64,000 nucleotides of DNA from Heyndrickxia ginsengihumi (GTDB lineage Bacteria; Bacillota; Bacilli; Bacillales; Bacillaceae_C), in the NCBI RefSeq assembly GCF_011008565.1, contig NZ_JAAIWK010000019.1, positions 1 through 64,000 of the forward strand, read 5' to 3'. Position 1 is the stretch's first letter. Every line of letters starts with the position of its first letter. The notes under the pieces are model-generated. The model made no database searches. It saw only the letters and a program-made list of their open reading frames with translations, and was not told where the DNA came from. Below are positions 27,320 to 37,598 of this stretch, one piece after another. The translations under genes were made by a program, and so were the position numbers.

Positions 27320-28407
27320 ATGATCCCCCCTGACTTTAATTGTTGAAATGTTTCACGCAACAAACGTTCGTCTACCTCACTCAACAGAGGTTTCCCTACT
27401 TCTTCCAATAAAACAAATTGTGGGTGCTGGGCAACTGATTTTTTATCATGCTGCATGATAGGATAAATCTCATCAAATGATAATGTACTTGGAATGTTCC
27501 ATTGATATCCTAATGCTTCAATCCAAGCAATAAAGCTGTTTAAATCAAAACGTAAATCAAGTTTCTTTTTACTTAGGATGAGTGCATACACCATTCCGAT
27601 CATAACAGCTTCACCATGTGTTAATTTATGAAAGCCGCCATTCGCTTCTAAAGCATGGCCAAGTGTATGGCCAAAGTTTAAATAGGCTCTTATGCCAGAC
27701 TCTTTTTCATCTTGTCGAACAACTGAAGCTTTTACTTCAATTCCACGCATTAACATATTCGGTAATTTATCTGATAATATGCTTTTCCCATCTGGCACTT
27801 CTCTCATAATTTCCTTTAGAAAATTCTCATCAGAAATGAGCGCATGTTTAATTAATTCAGCAAAACCGCTACGTAATTGCAACGGAGATAAAGAGGTTAA
27901 TAGATTTGTGTCATAGATGACGAGCTCCGGTTGATAAAAATTCCCCACTAAATTTTTACCTAACGGATGATTAATAGCGACTTTCCCACCAACCGCACTA
28001 TCATGGGCCAAAATAGTTGTAGGAATTTGAATAAAATCAATTCCGCGCATAAAAGTTGCTGCGACAAAACCAGCCAAATCTCCGACTGCACCGCCGCCGA
28101 ATGCGAGTATACAAGACCTCCTATCCAAATGATGTTCGAGCGCAAAACTGATGCAGTCTTCAAATACTTTAAACGATTTCGCTTCTTCACCATTTGGAGT
28201 TGTATAAACGACAGTATCCATTTCATTTGGTAAATGACTTAATAATGTCTTCAAATGCAAATCATGCACATGCTGATCTGTTACAACCATTAATTTTGTA
28301 TAAAGTGGTTTTTTATTTACCAGAAAAGTCCGTAATTCAGGTAAAATAGCGTCTCCAATGTAAACAGGATATGTTTTTGATTCAGTCTTAATTATTATTT
28401 TTTCCAT
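27316..28407 (-). CDS. aroB: 3-dehydroquinate synthase
   Basis: Second shikimate-pathway step, NAD- and zinc-dependent cyclisation of DAHP. 363 residues with TPNGEEAKSF, the GGGAVGDLAGFVAATFMRG nucleotide motif, PTTILAHDSAVGGK, NFYQPE, and metal-ligand His region LNFGHTLGHALE and KLTHGEAV. Its ATG directly follows the aroC stop (TAAATG). Second gene of the aroC-aroB-aroH-hisC cluster. Confidence 0.97.
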   Translation of the reverse strand: MEKIIIKTESKTYPVYIGDAILPELRTFLVNKKPLYTKLMVVTDQHVHDLHLKTLLSHLPNEMDTVVYTTPNGEEAKSFKVFEDCISFALEHHLDRRSCILAFGGGAVGDLAGFVAATFMRGIDFIQIPTTILAHDSAVGGKVAINHPLGKNLVGNFYQPELVIYDTNLLTSLSPLQLRSGFAELIKHALISDENFLKEIMREVPDGKSILSDKLPNMLMRGIEVKASVVRQDEKESGIRAYLNFGHTLGHALEANGGFHKLTHGEAVMIGMVYALILSKKKLDLRFDLNSFIAWIEALGYQWNIPSTLSFDEIYPIMQHDKKSVAQHPQFVLLEEVGKPLLSEVDERLLRETFQQLKSGGII

Positions 28408-29577
28408 TTAAAACAACCTTCCATATTCACGATGGTCAGCAATTGTTTTCTTTAATACGTCCATACGATCACTATAGAATTGCTCAACGATTGCACTTGC
28501 CAATTCCCATGCAACTGCCGCTTCCGCTACGACACTTGCCGCTGGTACTGCACAACTATCAGAACGTTCGATACTTGCAGAAAACGGCTCTTTCGTATCA
28601 ATGTCGACACTTTGTAACGGCTTATATAAAGTTGGGATTGGCTTCATAACGCCCCGAACAACGATAGGCATACCTGTCGACATTCCCCCTTCGAATCCCC
28701 CTAAGCGATTTGTTCGGCGAGTATAACCTGCTTCCTCGGACCAAATAATTTCATCATGAACTTGACTTCCTTGTTTTCTAGCCATTTCAAAGCCTAAACC
28801 AAATTCCACACCTTTAAAGGCATTAATACTGACAATTGCTCTCGCCAGCTTAGCATCTAATTTGCGATCATAATGGACGTAGCTACCTACGCCAGCAGGC
28901 ATTCCTTCAACAATTACCTCTACAATTCCACCGATAGAATCGCCATTTTTCTTAGCTGTGTCGATTGCCTCCATCATTTTTTGTGCAGCAGCAGCATCAA
29001 AGCAACGTACAGGTGAGTTTTCGACTTTTTCCTTCAATTCTTCGATGGAATCATAACTCACTTCACTTGCTTTAACACCACCAATTTCTAACACATGTGA
29101 AGCAATATCGATCCCTAATTCTTTTAATAATTTCTTTGCAACAGCACCAGCTGCCACTCTTACAGTTGTTTCACGGGCAGAAGATCTTTCAAGAACATTT
29201 CTCATATCACGATGTCCATATTTCATTCCGCCAACAAGATCAGCATGTCCAGGTCTCGGGCGCGTTACCGTGCGCTTTACTTCTTCATCATTTTGGTCCC
29301 GTGGTTCTATCCCCATTACTTTCGTCCAATGCGTCCAATCCCTATTTTCAACCGTTAAAGCAACAGGTGATCCTAGTGTAAGACCATGGCGAATTCCCGC
29401 CGAGATACGAACTTGATCTTTCTCAATTTGCATTCTTCGGCCACGTCCATAACCTTTTTGTCTTCTTGCTAAATCTTCATTTATGTCTTCAGCAGTCAAT
29501 GGCAACCCTGCTGGTAACCCTTCAATAATTGTTGTAAGTGCAGGTCCATGTGACTCTCCAGCTGTTAAATATCTCAT
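28408..29577 (-). CDS. aroC: Chorismate synthase
   Basis: Final common step of aromatic synthesis, converting EPSP to chorismate with reduced FMN. 389 residues with the signatures [55 protein letters not shown] and [19 protein letters not shown] precedes the ATG. First gene of the aromatic run. Named aroF in B. subtilis. The 147-bp gap to cheR holds the cheR terminator and presumably the aro promoter. Confidence 0.97.
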   Translation of the reverse strand: MRYLTAGESHGPALTTIIEGLPAGLPLTAEDINEDLARRQKGYGRGRRMQIEKDQVRISAGIRHGLTLGSPVALTVENRDWTHWTKVMGIEPRDQNDEEVKRTVTRPRPGHADLVGGMKYGHRDMRNVLERSSARETTVRVAAGAVAKKLLKELGIDIASHVLEIGGVKASEVSYDSIEELKEKVENSPVRCFDAAAAQKMMEAIDTAKKNGDSIGGIVEVIVEGMPAGVGSYVHYDRKLDAKLARAIVSINAFKGVEFGLGFEMARKQGSQVHDEIIWSEEAGYTRRTNRLGGFEGGMSTGMPIVVRGVMKPIPTLYKPLQSVDIDTKEPFSASIERSDSCAVPAASVVAEAAVAWELASAIVEQFYSDRMDVLKKTIADHREYGRLF

Positions 29578-29670
29578 TAATCTGCTCCTCTCTTCATCGC
29601 TTTAAAGCGTGTATGTAGATACTATAACATATATTTTATATTTATCCTATAATTATTCACTGTTTATATG

Positions 29671-29696
29671 AAAAAACGGCTTCTAACTGAAGCCTT
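29671..29696 (-). terminator. Terminator of cheR
   Basis: Minus strand: GGCTTC, loop AGTTA, GAAGCC, then GTTTTTT. It lies 29 bases past the cheR stop and separates cheR from the aromatic genes. Confidence 0.8.
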
Positions 29697-29724
29697 ATAG
29701 AAATATTAAAATGTTTTTAAAAAT

Positions 29725-30561
<837 letters not shown>

Positions 30562-30634
30562 TTATAGTGATATTTTCATGATTAGAAAGTAGCGTTCATA
30601 GTTGTAACAAACGATGATTCTTATATTTTAACAT

Positions 30635-30673
30635 AAAAAAAGATTGACGATTATGAAAAATCGTCAATCTTTT
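30635..30673 (-). terminator. Terminator of ndk
   Basis: Stem AGATTGACGA/TCGTCAATCT with a 10-base loop; on the minus strand followed by TTTTTTT. Just past the ndk stop. Confidence 0.9.
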
Positions 30674-30683
30674 CAAATCTAGC

Positions 30684-31130
30684 TTAATATATTGATCCAT
30701 CTACAGGACGGTCATACTGAAGAAGTTCTTCCTCATTAAAAAATAATGAAATTTCCCGTGCTGCACTTTCTTCTGAATCTGAACCGTGGATAATATTTTT
30801 ACGCACTACTACCCCATAATCACCGCGAATTGTACCCGGCGCCGCATCACTTGGATTTGTGCTTCCCATCATTTGGCGTGCTGTTTTAATAACATTTTCG
30901 CCTTCCCATACCATTGCGAATACAGGTCCAGAAGTAATGAATTCAACAAGTTCACCAAAAAATGGACGATCTTTATGCTCTGCATAATGTTTTTCTGCTA
31001 ACTCATTTGAAATTTTCATTAATTTCGCACCAACAAGACGAAATCCTTTTGCTTCAAACCGTGAAACAATGTTTCCAATTAAATGTCGTTGTACAGCATC
31101 TGGTTTTACCATTAAAAATGTTTTTTCCAA
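30684..31130 (-). CDS. ndk: Nucleoside diphosphate kinase
   Basis: Equilibrates nucleoside di- and triphosphates. 148 residues with [20 protein letters not shown], the active-site His in [13 protein letters not shown], and [20 protein letters not shown]. The start codon is TTG at 31130, following GGAGTGAATAGCG; no better ATG exists. It lies in the conserved hepT-ndk-cheR neighbourhood but has a 292-bp gap to hepT. Confidence 0.97.
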   Translation of the reverse strand: MEKTFLMVKPDAVQRHLIGNIVSRFEAKGFRLVGAKLMKISNELAEKHYAEHKDRPFFGELVEFITSGPVFAMVWEGENVIKTARQMMGSTNPSDAAPGTIRGDYGVVVRKNIIHGSDSEESAAREISLFFNEEELLQYDRPVDGSIY

Positions 31131-31422
31131 CGCTATTCACTCCAATCCTAAATGTAAGATTCTGTTATATAATCATTAGCGATATTTTTCTGCCTTATCA
31201 CGAGCAATCCCTAGATGAAACAGGGCTACTCTATAAAGTTATAAATAGGCATAGAAAGGCAATGATTTAACAGAACCTATATAAAAAACTGATATATGTA
31301 CCATAAAAATAGTATCATTCATTCTAGCTTTTCGCAACAATTTTTGGAAGCGCTTCACAATTTATTCAAGTAATGATTAATGAAGTATTATTTACTTCAC
31401 TAATCGCCACTTCATATCTCTA

Positions 31423-32385
31423 TTAAAATTTTCTCTTTCCGATATACTTCGCTAATTGTGCTAACGTTTTTTTAATTCTCTGATTTGGAAGCATGTCTAA
31501 TGTTTCAAGCGCCTTTTTCAAATACTTTTGACTTACTTCGTATGATCTTTCAATTGCACCGCAATCAATAATTGATTGAATAATGATTGACATTTCTTCC
31601 TTTGTAGTATGTTCGTGTACTCTCTCAATTTTCTTCTTTATCCGCTCATCTTCCATTGCAAATAAAGCTGGTAATGTTATATTCCCTTGTCTTAAGTCCT
31701 CACCAGCCGGTTTGCCTAGTTGCTCTTCGGTTCCTGTAAAATCAAGTATATCATCAATAATTTGATAGCTCATCCCAACATAGTAGCCAAAACGAAATAG
31801 CGTACGATGCACTTTTTCTTCTGCATTTGTTGAAATTGCTCCTAGTTGACAACTAATTGCAATTAAAAGAGCAGTTTTTCTTTTTATACGGCGCAAATAA
31901 TCTTTCAAATGCTGATCAAATCGATATTTATCTTTAATTTGTTCAATTTCCCCAATACAAACTTCAACAAGTGAATTTGACAGCACTTGATGTGCCAAAA
32001 TATTATCTATTTTTGTCATATATTGAAGTGCAGTTGCTAAAATATAGTCTCCCGTATACATAGCAATCCGATTATCCCATTCAGCTTTAACTGTTGGTTT
32101 TCCTCTTCGCAATTCGGAATCATCGATCACATCATCATGCACAAGTGTTGCCATATGAATTAATTCTAGGGCGACAGCAACATTTTTTACTTGTTGAATA
32201 TGATAATCTCCGAATTTTGCACCAAGCAGTACAAAAACAGGGCGAATACGCTTGCCACCTGCTTTTAGTAAATTTAACGAGGCTTTCTGTATGACAGCGG
32301 AGTCCGATTTGATGGCAGCCTCAAGTTCTTTTTCAATTAGGTCAATATCCGTTTTTAAAAACGAATACGTCAGTTGTAATTTCAT
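31423..32385 (-). CDS. hepT: Heptaprenyl diphosphate synthase component II
   Basis: Catalytic subunit making the C35 side chain of menaquinone-7, working with HepS. 320 residues from ATG at 32385 (MKLQLTYSF) after GGTGGAG; the longer frame lacks a site. Both Asp-rich motifs are present: LVHDDVIDDSELRRGKPT and IDDILDFTGTEEQLGKPAG, plus GGKRIRPVFVLL. It lies 19 bp after menG. Confidence 0.96.
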   Translation of the reverse strand: MKLQLTYSFLKTDIDLIEKELEAAIKSDSAVIQKASLNLLKAGGKRIRPVFVLLGAKFGDYHIQQVKNVAVALELIHMATLVHDDVIDDSELRRGKPTVKAEWDNRIAMYTGDYILATALQYMTKIDNILAHQVLSNSLVEVCIGEIEQIKDKYRFDQHLKDYLRRIKRKTALLIAISCQLGAISTNAEEKVHRTLFRFGYYVGMSYQIIDDILDFTGTEEQLGKPAGEDLRQGNITLPALFAMEDERIKKKIERVHEHTTKEEMSIIIQSIIDCGAIERSYEVSQKYLKKALETLDMLPNQRIKKTLAQLAKYIGKRKF

Positions 32386-32404
32386 ATTTTCTCCACCCAG
32401 CTTG

Positions 32405-33109
32405 TCATTTCTGTTTGTAACCGATATGTGAGGCAGCCACTCCACCGTTATATGGCTTATAAATAATGCGTTCAAATCCTACTTTTTGAAACATTAAAGC
32501 TAATTCTTTCATACCAGGAAAATTTTTAGCTGATTCTTGAAGCCATGAATATTCTTTATAACTTTTTGCAAAAAGCTTTCCAAGCATTGGCATAATATGG
32601 CTGAAATATAAATAATATAGCTCACGATACCCAATTAGCGTTGGCTGTGAGGTCTCAAGACATACAGCCATTCCACCTGGTTTTAATACACGATACATTT
32701 CTTTTAACACTTGAATATAGTCTGGAACATTTCTTAAACCGAAGCCGATCGTAACATAATCAAATGAGTTATCCTCAAAAGGCAACTCCATTGCATTTCC
32801 ATGAATTAAATCAACGTGGCTAAGACCTAATTGAGTTATTTTTTTCCTTCCAACTTCAAGCATGTTTTCGCTAAAATCAAGGCCATAGACTTTGCCATTT
32901 GTTCCAACTGCCTCCGCTAAAGCAATTGTCCAATCTGCTGTTCCGCAGCAAATATCTAGTGCCGTCGCACCCTTCTTAACAGCCATTTTTTTCATTGTAT
33001 CTTTACGCCATCTTTTATGCTGTTTAAAGCTAATGACTGAATTCATTTGATCATAGTTATCCGAAATCTTTTCAAAAACTCGATGAACACGTTCTTCCTT
33101 CGTCGGCAT
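32405..33109 (-). CDS. menG: Demethylmenaquinone methyltransferase
   Basis: SAM-dependent last step of menaquinone synthesis (also called menH or ubiE). 234 residues with [20 protein letters not shown] at the N-terminus, SAM motif [25 protein letters not shown] and [15 protein letters not shown]. It starts three bases after the hepS stop and lies between the two subunits of heptaprenyl synthase, the B. subtilis gerC arrangement. Confidence 0.96.
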   Translation of the reverse strand: MPTKEERVHRVFEKISDNYDQMNSVISFKQHKRWRKDTMKKMAVKKGATALDICCGTADWTIALAEAVGTNGKVYGLDFSENMLEVGRKKITQLGLSHVDLIHGNAMELPFEDNSFDYVTIGFGLRNVPDYIQVLKEMYRVLKPGGMAVCLETSQPTLIGYRELYYLYFSHIMPMLGKLFAKSYKEYSWLQESAKNFPGMKELALMFQKVGFERIIYKPYNGGVAASHIGYKQK

Positions 33110-33112
33110 TGC

Positions 33113-33931
33113 TTACCCTTCTTCCAAAATTATACTTGTAGTATTTGTACGCTGAATTAATGATTTAATCCGTTGGTTTAGTAATGAATTAATTGTAGGA
33201 AGGTTTGCTATTTCCTTCTCAATACATTGCATGCTTTGTTCTATGTAACGATTGGCAATTTTAAACAGCTCTATTTTTAAGTCCCTTTTTAATTTTTGGA
33301 AAGATAATTCGATATTTGGCAGACAGAAGTTGATTAATGCTTCAAATAAAATAGAATGCTTCCCCGATATAGCTTTTTCTTTCTCTCTTATAAGTCTATT
33401 TAGTAAAAGCATTTCTTCACTTAAAGATACAAACGAAGAGTTGCCATCAAAAAATTGTATAAATTCTGTTGCAATGATCGATTCTGTCTTCTTTAAATTA
33501 TCAATAAATCCATCTATATCCGTAGCTTCCATTTTATAGACCAGTACTTTATATTCATTAACTGTTTGAATGGCTTTTGCCAAAATATTGATCAATTGTA
33601 CATTGCTCATATTAGAAAGCAATTTATAATATAAACTGCTAAAATAGTCTCCTGCTAGTACTGTTAATTGGCGATTTTTAAGTGCTTCGTCTAAATTAGT
33701 TATTTTCTCATGGGTATCAAGGGCAATTTGTATTAACATAGTTGCTACAATAGATTGTTCCTTTTCATGCTCCGTAATCGTTTGATTCGCGATGCTGCTA
33801 ATTAAAAGCAATATACGGTCTTCATCTATGTATGGTGTTTCAATGTATTTTTTTAAATAATCTTGTGTGACCTCTTTACGAATGCTTTCCTTTATTGCTG
33901 CAACTTGTTGTTGACTTACTTGCACTGACAT
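33113..33931 (-). CDS. hepS: Heptaprenyl diphosphate synthase component I
   Basis: Regulatory/chain-length subunit of the C35 prenyl synthase. 272 residues, mostly helical, without DDxxD motifs, as expected for this subunit. Visible segments are LLISSIANQTITEHEKEQSI and AGDYFSSLYYKLLSNM. Sequence divergence is high in this family; identity rests on layout hepS-menG-hepT. It follows mtrB by 109 bp. Confidence 0.93.
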   Translation of the reverse strand: MSVQVSQQQVAAIKESIRKEVTQDYLKKYIETPYIDEDRILLLISSIANQTITEHEKEQSIVATMLIQIALDTHEKITNLDEALKNRQLTVLAGDYFSSLYYKLLSNMSNVQLINILAKAIQTVNEYKVLVYKMEATDIDGFIDNLKKTESIIATEFIQFFDGNSSFVSLSEEMLLLNRLIREKEKAISGKHSILFEALINFCLPNIELSFQKLKRDLKIELFKIANRYIEQSMQCIEKEIANLPTINSLLNQRIKSLIQRTNTTSIILEEG

Positions 33932-34040
33932 AACCCTTAATCCCCATTTCTTTCTTTGTTTAGATAGTCGTAAAATATTATAGCATAAATGTAAAATAGG
34001 AGTTAAGATGTTCTCAAATTCTACATTTCAGCATGAAAGA

Positions 34041-34271
34041 TTATTTTTCATCTTTACTTTCAACATCACCAATGCTTGTCATAATTTGGGCGTTGCCGCG
34101 AATTTTAATTGCTGACGTATGCTCAGTAAATTGGGCAATTAATACTTCACCACGGTCTAATTTCTCAGTATGATTCAATTTTGTATCAGAACCTCTTGAA
34201 AGACCAATAACACTAACTCCGTTCTCCAAAGCTTTAATTACCACAAAATCTGTATTTGAAGCATTTTTCAT
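34041..34271 (-). CDS. mtrB: Tryptophan RNA-binding attenuation protein (TRAP)
   Basis: An 11-mer ring that binds (G/U)AG repeats in trp leader RNAs when loaded with tryptophan. 76 residues, with the tryptophan pocket and RNA-binding residues conserved: [30 protein letters not shown] (Lys and Arg of the KxR motif) and GLSRGSD. It looks fully functional. In B. subtilis it follows folE (mtrA); here folE is missing from the 292-bp gap between hbs and mtrB, and the trp operon is missing from the aromatic cluster. Confidence 0.96.
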   Translation of the reverse strand: MKNASNTDFVVIKALENGVSVIGLSRGSDTKLNHTEKLDRGEVLIAQFTEHTSAIKIRGNAQIMTSIGDVESKDEK

Positions 34272-34505
34272 TTATATCCCTCTTTCATTTTTAAGCAAAT
34301 TAAAACGAACGATGTACTGATACTGACACTACACTTAATCATATCATAGTAGTGAAACAGGGGCAAAATTCAGTATCTGTCTTTGAGAAAAGCTCACGAA
34401 CATAACACGTTATCATTTTTATACGAAGGTCGTTAACAAAATGATAGATTATCCAGTCTCTAATTTAGTTGCCTTTACGGCGATATTTACTAACTTACAT
34501 TTAAA

Positions 34506-34537
34506 AAAGGACTGCTAACACACATTAGCAGTCCTTT
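34506..34537 (-). terminator. Terminator of hbs
   Basis: Perfect 13-bp stem AAAGGACTGCTAA/TTAGCAGTCCTTT with loop CACACA; A run on the plus-strand left side supplies the U tract for minus-strand reading. Confidence 0.92.
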
Positions 34538-34563
34538 AAATCACTCAAAGTGAACATATGTAA

Positions 34564-34836
34564 TTATTTTACTGCATCCTTGAGTGCCTTACCTGGTTTA
34601 AACGCAGGAACTTTACTTGCTGCAATTTCGATTTCTTCACCAGTTTGTGGATTTCTACCTTTACGGGCAGCACGTTCACGAACTTCGAAGTTACCAAAAC
34701 CAATTAGTTGTACTTTATCGCCACTTGCTAATGCATTTTGAATTGCTTCGAAAATAGCATCAACAGCTTTAGTAGTATCTTTTTTAGAAAGTTCAGTAGC
34801 CTCAGCTACAGCATTGATTAATTCAGTTTTATTCAT
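34564..34836 (-). CDS. hbs: DNA-binding protein HU
   Basis: Histone-like nucleoid protein, 90 residues, from ATG at 34836 after AGGAGGTGAAAGTA. Conserved features: [33 protein letters not shown] (the DNA-binding arm) and a C-terminal [14 protein letters not shown]. Its own perfect terminator and a 600-bp upstream region argue for independent strong transcription. Confidence 0.97.
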   Translation of the reverse strand: MNKTELINAVAEATELSKKDTTKAVDAIFEAIQNALASGDKVQLIGFGNFEVRERAARKGRNPQTGEEIEIAASKVPAFKPGKALKDAVK

Positions 34837-35361
34837 TACTTTCACCTCCTCTAAAGAGAACTTGTTGACCAATTTCAAATCTTATTTTCATTTTATACGG
34901 TTTTACTTAATTATAAACGTTTAAACCGAATAGAATCGGTAGTTTTCGGTCAACACCAATTCTGTTAAAAGATTATCATAATCGTTTTCGCTTAGCAAGA
35001 ATAATTAGCGAATAGAGGTAAACTTTTCTTTATTTGCCATATGTTTTTCTAGTCAAGGAGCAAATTTAGTAGTTTTCAGTATAAAATATGCTGTAAACAA
35101 TGGTTAAGTTAAGATTATTCAAAATGGAGAAAATCATTTAAATGTACAATTATTTCAATCAAACTACAGATTCACGATATGACATTGATAACTTTTTCAC
35201 GATGATGGAGTAGTTAGTTTCCACTCCTCTCCCCAATCAACTTCTTTCTGAACAAAAAAAGTGAACAACATTACTTAATCAACCATCTTTTAAAGACACA
35301 AGTATCCTGGAGTGAAATCAATTACTCTTTAAGTTTAAAAACAACGTTCTTTAGAAAAAAA
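34837..35361. other. Intergenic region upstream of hbs
   Basis: Over 500 A+T-rich bases between hbs and the spoIVA terminator. On the minus strand, a TATAAT hexamer (in CGTTTATAATTAAG, near 34909) lies about 70 bases before hbs and a TTGACC lies about 40 bases further up; either could be part of the hbs promoter region. A small inverted repeat ACCGA/TCGGT lies near 34926-34941. No gene is supported. Confidence 0.45.
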
Positions 35362-35397
35362 CAAAAAAAGACATCCTGCATGATGTTGCAGAATGTT
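35362..35397 (-). terminator. Terminator of spoIVA
   Basis: Minus strand: ACATTCTGCA, 6-base loop, TGCAGGATGT (one G-T pair), then CTTTTTTTG. It lies 38 bases past the spoIVA stop. Confidence 0.85.
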
Positions 35398-35433
35398 CAT
35401 TTTGCGTTATGAACTTAACAAACTGAAGAAGTT

Positions 35434-36912
35434 TTAAAGAATAATCGCAATGAGTCCGCCGGAGCCTTCATTGATAATTCTTTCTAACGTTTCTTTTAGC
35501 TTATAACGCGCGTTTTCAGGCATAAGCGATAGTTTTGCTTGAATCCCTTCACGAACGATTGAACTTAAGTTCCGGCCAAAAATATCTGAATTCCAAATTG
35601 AAAGCGGATCATCTTCAAAGTCTTGCATCAAATAGCGGACCAGCTCTTCACTTTGCTTCTCTGTACCGATTATTGGCGCAAACTCAGATTCTACATCGAC
35701 TTTGATCATATGAATGGATGGTGCAACTGCCTTAAGTCGAACACCAAATCTAGATCCTTGACGAATAATTTCCGGTTCATCTAAACTCATATCTTGTAAA
35801 CTCGGAGAAGCAATACCGTAGCCTGTCTGTTTTACCATTTTTAAAGCATCAGAGATTTGATCGTATTCTGTTTTTGCGTGCGCAAAATCTTGCATTAACT
35901 CTAATAAATGGTCTTTTCCGCGAATCTCAACCCCGACAATTTCTTTTAATACTTGATCATATAGTTCATCAGGGGCATACAAATCAATTTCCGCAACACC
36001 CTGACCCATTTCAATTCCAGCAAGACTAGCATTATCAATAAAATCGTATTCATTAAATGATTGGACAACACGATCAACATCACGAAGTCTTTTTATATCT
36101 TTAACAGACTCTTTCACAGCCTCTTGATAGTTTTCTCGTAACCAATGATTTTCTTTTAGCACCATAACCCAGCTAGGAAGATTTACATTTACTTCTAATA
36201 CTGGGAATTCATACAATGCTTCACGCAAAACAGTTAATACATCTGCTTCACGCATACTTTCAACTGACATCGCAATGACTGGTAAATCATATTTCTCTTG
36301 TAGTTCTTTTCGCAGTGCGTCTGTTTCTGGATGAAATGGTTTTGCAGAGTTAATAACGATAATAAATGGTTTACCGACTTCTTTAAGTTCTTGAATGACA
36401 CGTTCTTCAGCCTCAATATAATCACTTCTTGGAATCTCTCCAATAGAGCCATCTGTTGTAATAACAACCCCAATGCTCGAATGCTCTTGTATTACTTTTC
36501 TTGTACCAATTTCAGCTGCTTCGTGAAAAGAAATTGGCTCTTCATACCATGGTGTATGAATCATACGTGGCCCATTTTCATCTTCATACCCTTTTGCACC
36601 TGGGACTGTATAGCCCACACAATCAACGAGTCGAATATTCACATCAAGTCCCTCATCAACATGTACGGTTACCGCTTGGTTTGGCACAAATTTGGGCTCT
36701 GTTGTCATGATTGTTCTTCCAGCAGCACTTTGTGGCAATTCATCTTGTGCTCGATTTCTATCAGCTTCGTTTGTAATATTCGGCAGTACTACTAATTCCA
36801 TGAATTTTTTAATAAATGTTGATTTTCCTGTTCTTACTGCACCAACTACTCCTAAATAGATATCACCACCTGTGCGTTCGGCGATATCTTTAAAAATATC
36901 TACCTTTTCCAA
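35434..36912 (-). CDS. spoIVA: Stage IV sporulation protein A (spore coat ATPase)
   Basis: Polymerising ATPase that forms the basement layer of the spore coat on the outer forespore membrane. 492 residues, same length as B. subtilis, with Walker A GAVRTGKSTFIKK, Walker B-like RLVDCVGYTVPGAKG, sensor VVITTDGSIGEI and the highly conserved C-terminus EGSGGLIAIIL. The start is TTG at 36912, as in B. subtilis, after GGGAGGG. A sigma-E-like promoter lies 64 bases upstream. Confidence 0.98.
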   Translation of the reverse strand: MEKVDIFKDIAERTGGDIYLGVVGAVRTGKSTFIKKFMELVVLPNITNEADRNRAQDELPQSAAGRTIMTTEPKFVPNQAVTVHVDEGLDVNIRLVDCVGYTVPGAKGYEDENGPRMIHTPWYEEPISFHEAAEIGTRKVIQEHSSIGVVITTDGSIGEIPRSDYIEAEERVIQELKEVGKPFIIVINSAKPFHPETDALRKELQEKYDLPVIAMSVESMREADVLTVLREALYEFPVLEVNVNLPSWVMVLKENHWLRENYQEAVKESVKDIKRLRDVDRVVQSFNEYDFIDNASLAGIEMGQGVAEIDLYAPDELYDQVLKEIVGVEIRGKDHLLELMQDFAHAKTEYDQISDALKMVKQTGYGIASPSLQDMSLDEPEIIRQGSRFGVRLKAVAPSIHMIKVDVESEFAPIIGTEKQSEELVRYLMQDFEDDPLSIWNSDIFGRNLSSIVREGIQAKLSLMPENARYKLKETLERIINEGSGGLIAIIL

Positions 36913-36975
36913 GAGATTCCCTCCCTACATTAGTTCCCGGGACATTACATCCTTCAATTATGGTTGGACACTATA

Positions 36976-37005
36976 TGTGTATGATGTTGTCCTATATAAT
37001 TATGA
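36976..37005 (-). promoter_or_regulatory. Candidate sigma-E promoter of spoIVA
   Basis: Minus strand: -35 TCATAAT (37005-36999), 15-base spacer, -10 CATACACA (36983-36976). Close to the recalled sigma-E consensus KMATATT / CATACAMT, with one mismatch in each. Mother-cell expression of spoIVA is established in B. subtilis. Confidence 0.55.
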
Positions 37006-37030
37006 CTATAAAAATATTTTTTTATAAAAA

Positions 37031-37165
37031 GGCTCTGTTAAATCACGTTGCTGATGTTTTAGTCCATTGATCCCATTAGCGAAATAATGAGGGGTATGTA
37101 ATACACCTGTTTCACACGAATGGACCCAAAAATGACGTTTACCAACAATATTGTTTAACTAAGCC
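37031..37165. mobile_element. MITE-like element with imperfect terminal inverted repeats
   Basis: Left end GGCTCTGTTAAAT and right end (reverse complement) GGCTTAGTTAAAC; about 17 of the first 25 bases match. It is flanked by ATAAAAA on both sides (37024-37030 and 37166-37172), a possible target duplication, although the flank is low-complexity. No coding frame of note inside. GGCTCTGT-type ends are found in several IS families; the parent family is not identifiable from this copy. Confidence 0.45.
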
Positions 37166-37178
37166 ATAAAAAAAATAA

Positions 37179-37216
37179 ATCCTTTCTTCTACAATATATT
37201 GACAAGAAGAAAGGAT
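37179..37216 (-). terminator. Minus-strand terminator between gpsA and spoIVA
   Basis: Perfect 12-bp stem ATCCTTTCTTCT/AGAAGAAAGGAT with 14-base loop; on the minus strand followed by TTATTTTTTTT. gpsA already has its own terminator at 37396-37437, so this second one has no clear upstream gene; the intervening 180 bases hold no convincing frame. Confidence 0.6.
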
Positions 37217-37395
37217 ATGACAACTTTGTTTATGATACTGTTATATTTTTTTGCCCCTAATGAACATAGGGGAGGATTCATGAACTGTTCTCGTCTACAG
37301 TGCTACAAGCGAAAAACATTTAATAAATAATTTTTGTTATATATTTATCACATTCATAAGCACTTTAAAATAACGGTAAAAATAACATCTGTTAA
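37217..37395. other. Intergenic stretch between two terminators
   Basis: Lies where B. subtilis carries yphE/yphF. Very A+T-rich. It contains a GGGGAGG followed by a plus-strand ATG with only 16 codons, which I do not call. A second hairpin without T run, ATGCAAACT/AGTTTGCAT, lies nearer gpsA at 37496-37519. Confidence 0.4.
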
Positions 37396-37437
37396 ACAAA
37401 AAACTGAAGTAAAGGAGCGTCAGCTTTACTTCAGTTT
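37396..37437 (-). terminator. Terminator of gpsA
   Basis: Perfect 14-bp stem AAACTGAAGTAAAG/CTTTACTTCAGTTT with loop of 9; on the minus strand followed by TTTGTTTAAC. About 160 bases past the gpsA stop. Confidence 0.85.
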
Positions 37438-37598
37438 AAAAAGGGACATCAACCCACACCGCATGTTTAAAGCATTTTAACTTTCACTGCAGTTTATGCA
37501 AACTTTTTCTAGTTTGCATCCTAAGAAAGCCTAGTTGCAATAAGAATCCCTTAAGTATTATAGAATAACGATAATCATTTATATAAACGCCACATTAT

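Noticed and set aside
31347-31362. TGGAAGCGCTTCACA as a catabolite-responsive element
   Set aside because: The core AAGCGCTT is palindromic but the outer bases deviate, and it lies over 200 bp upstream of ndk, downstream of hepT.
36234-36795. Frames inside and opposite spoIVA
   Set aside because: Shadow frames within a highly conserved gene.
37280-37330. 16-codon frame after GGGGAGG
   Set aside because: Good site but too short to support without other evidence.
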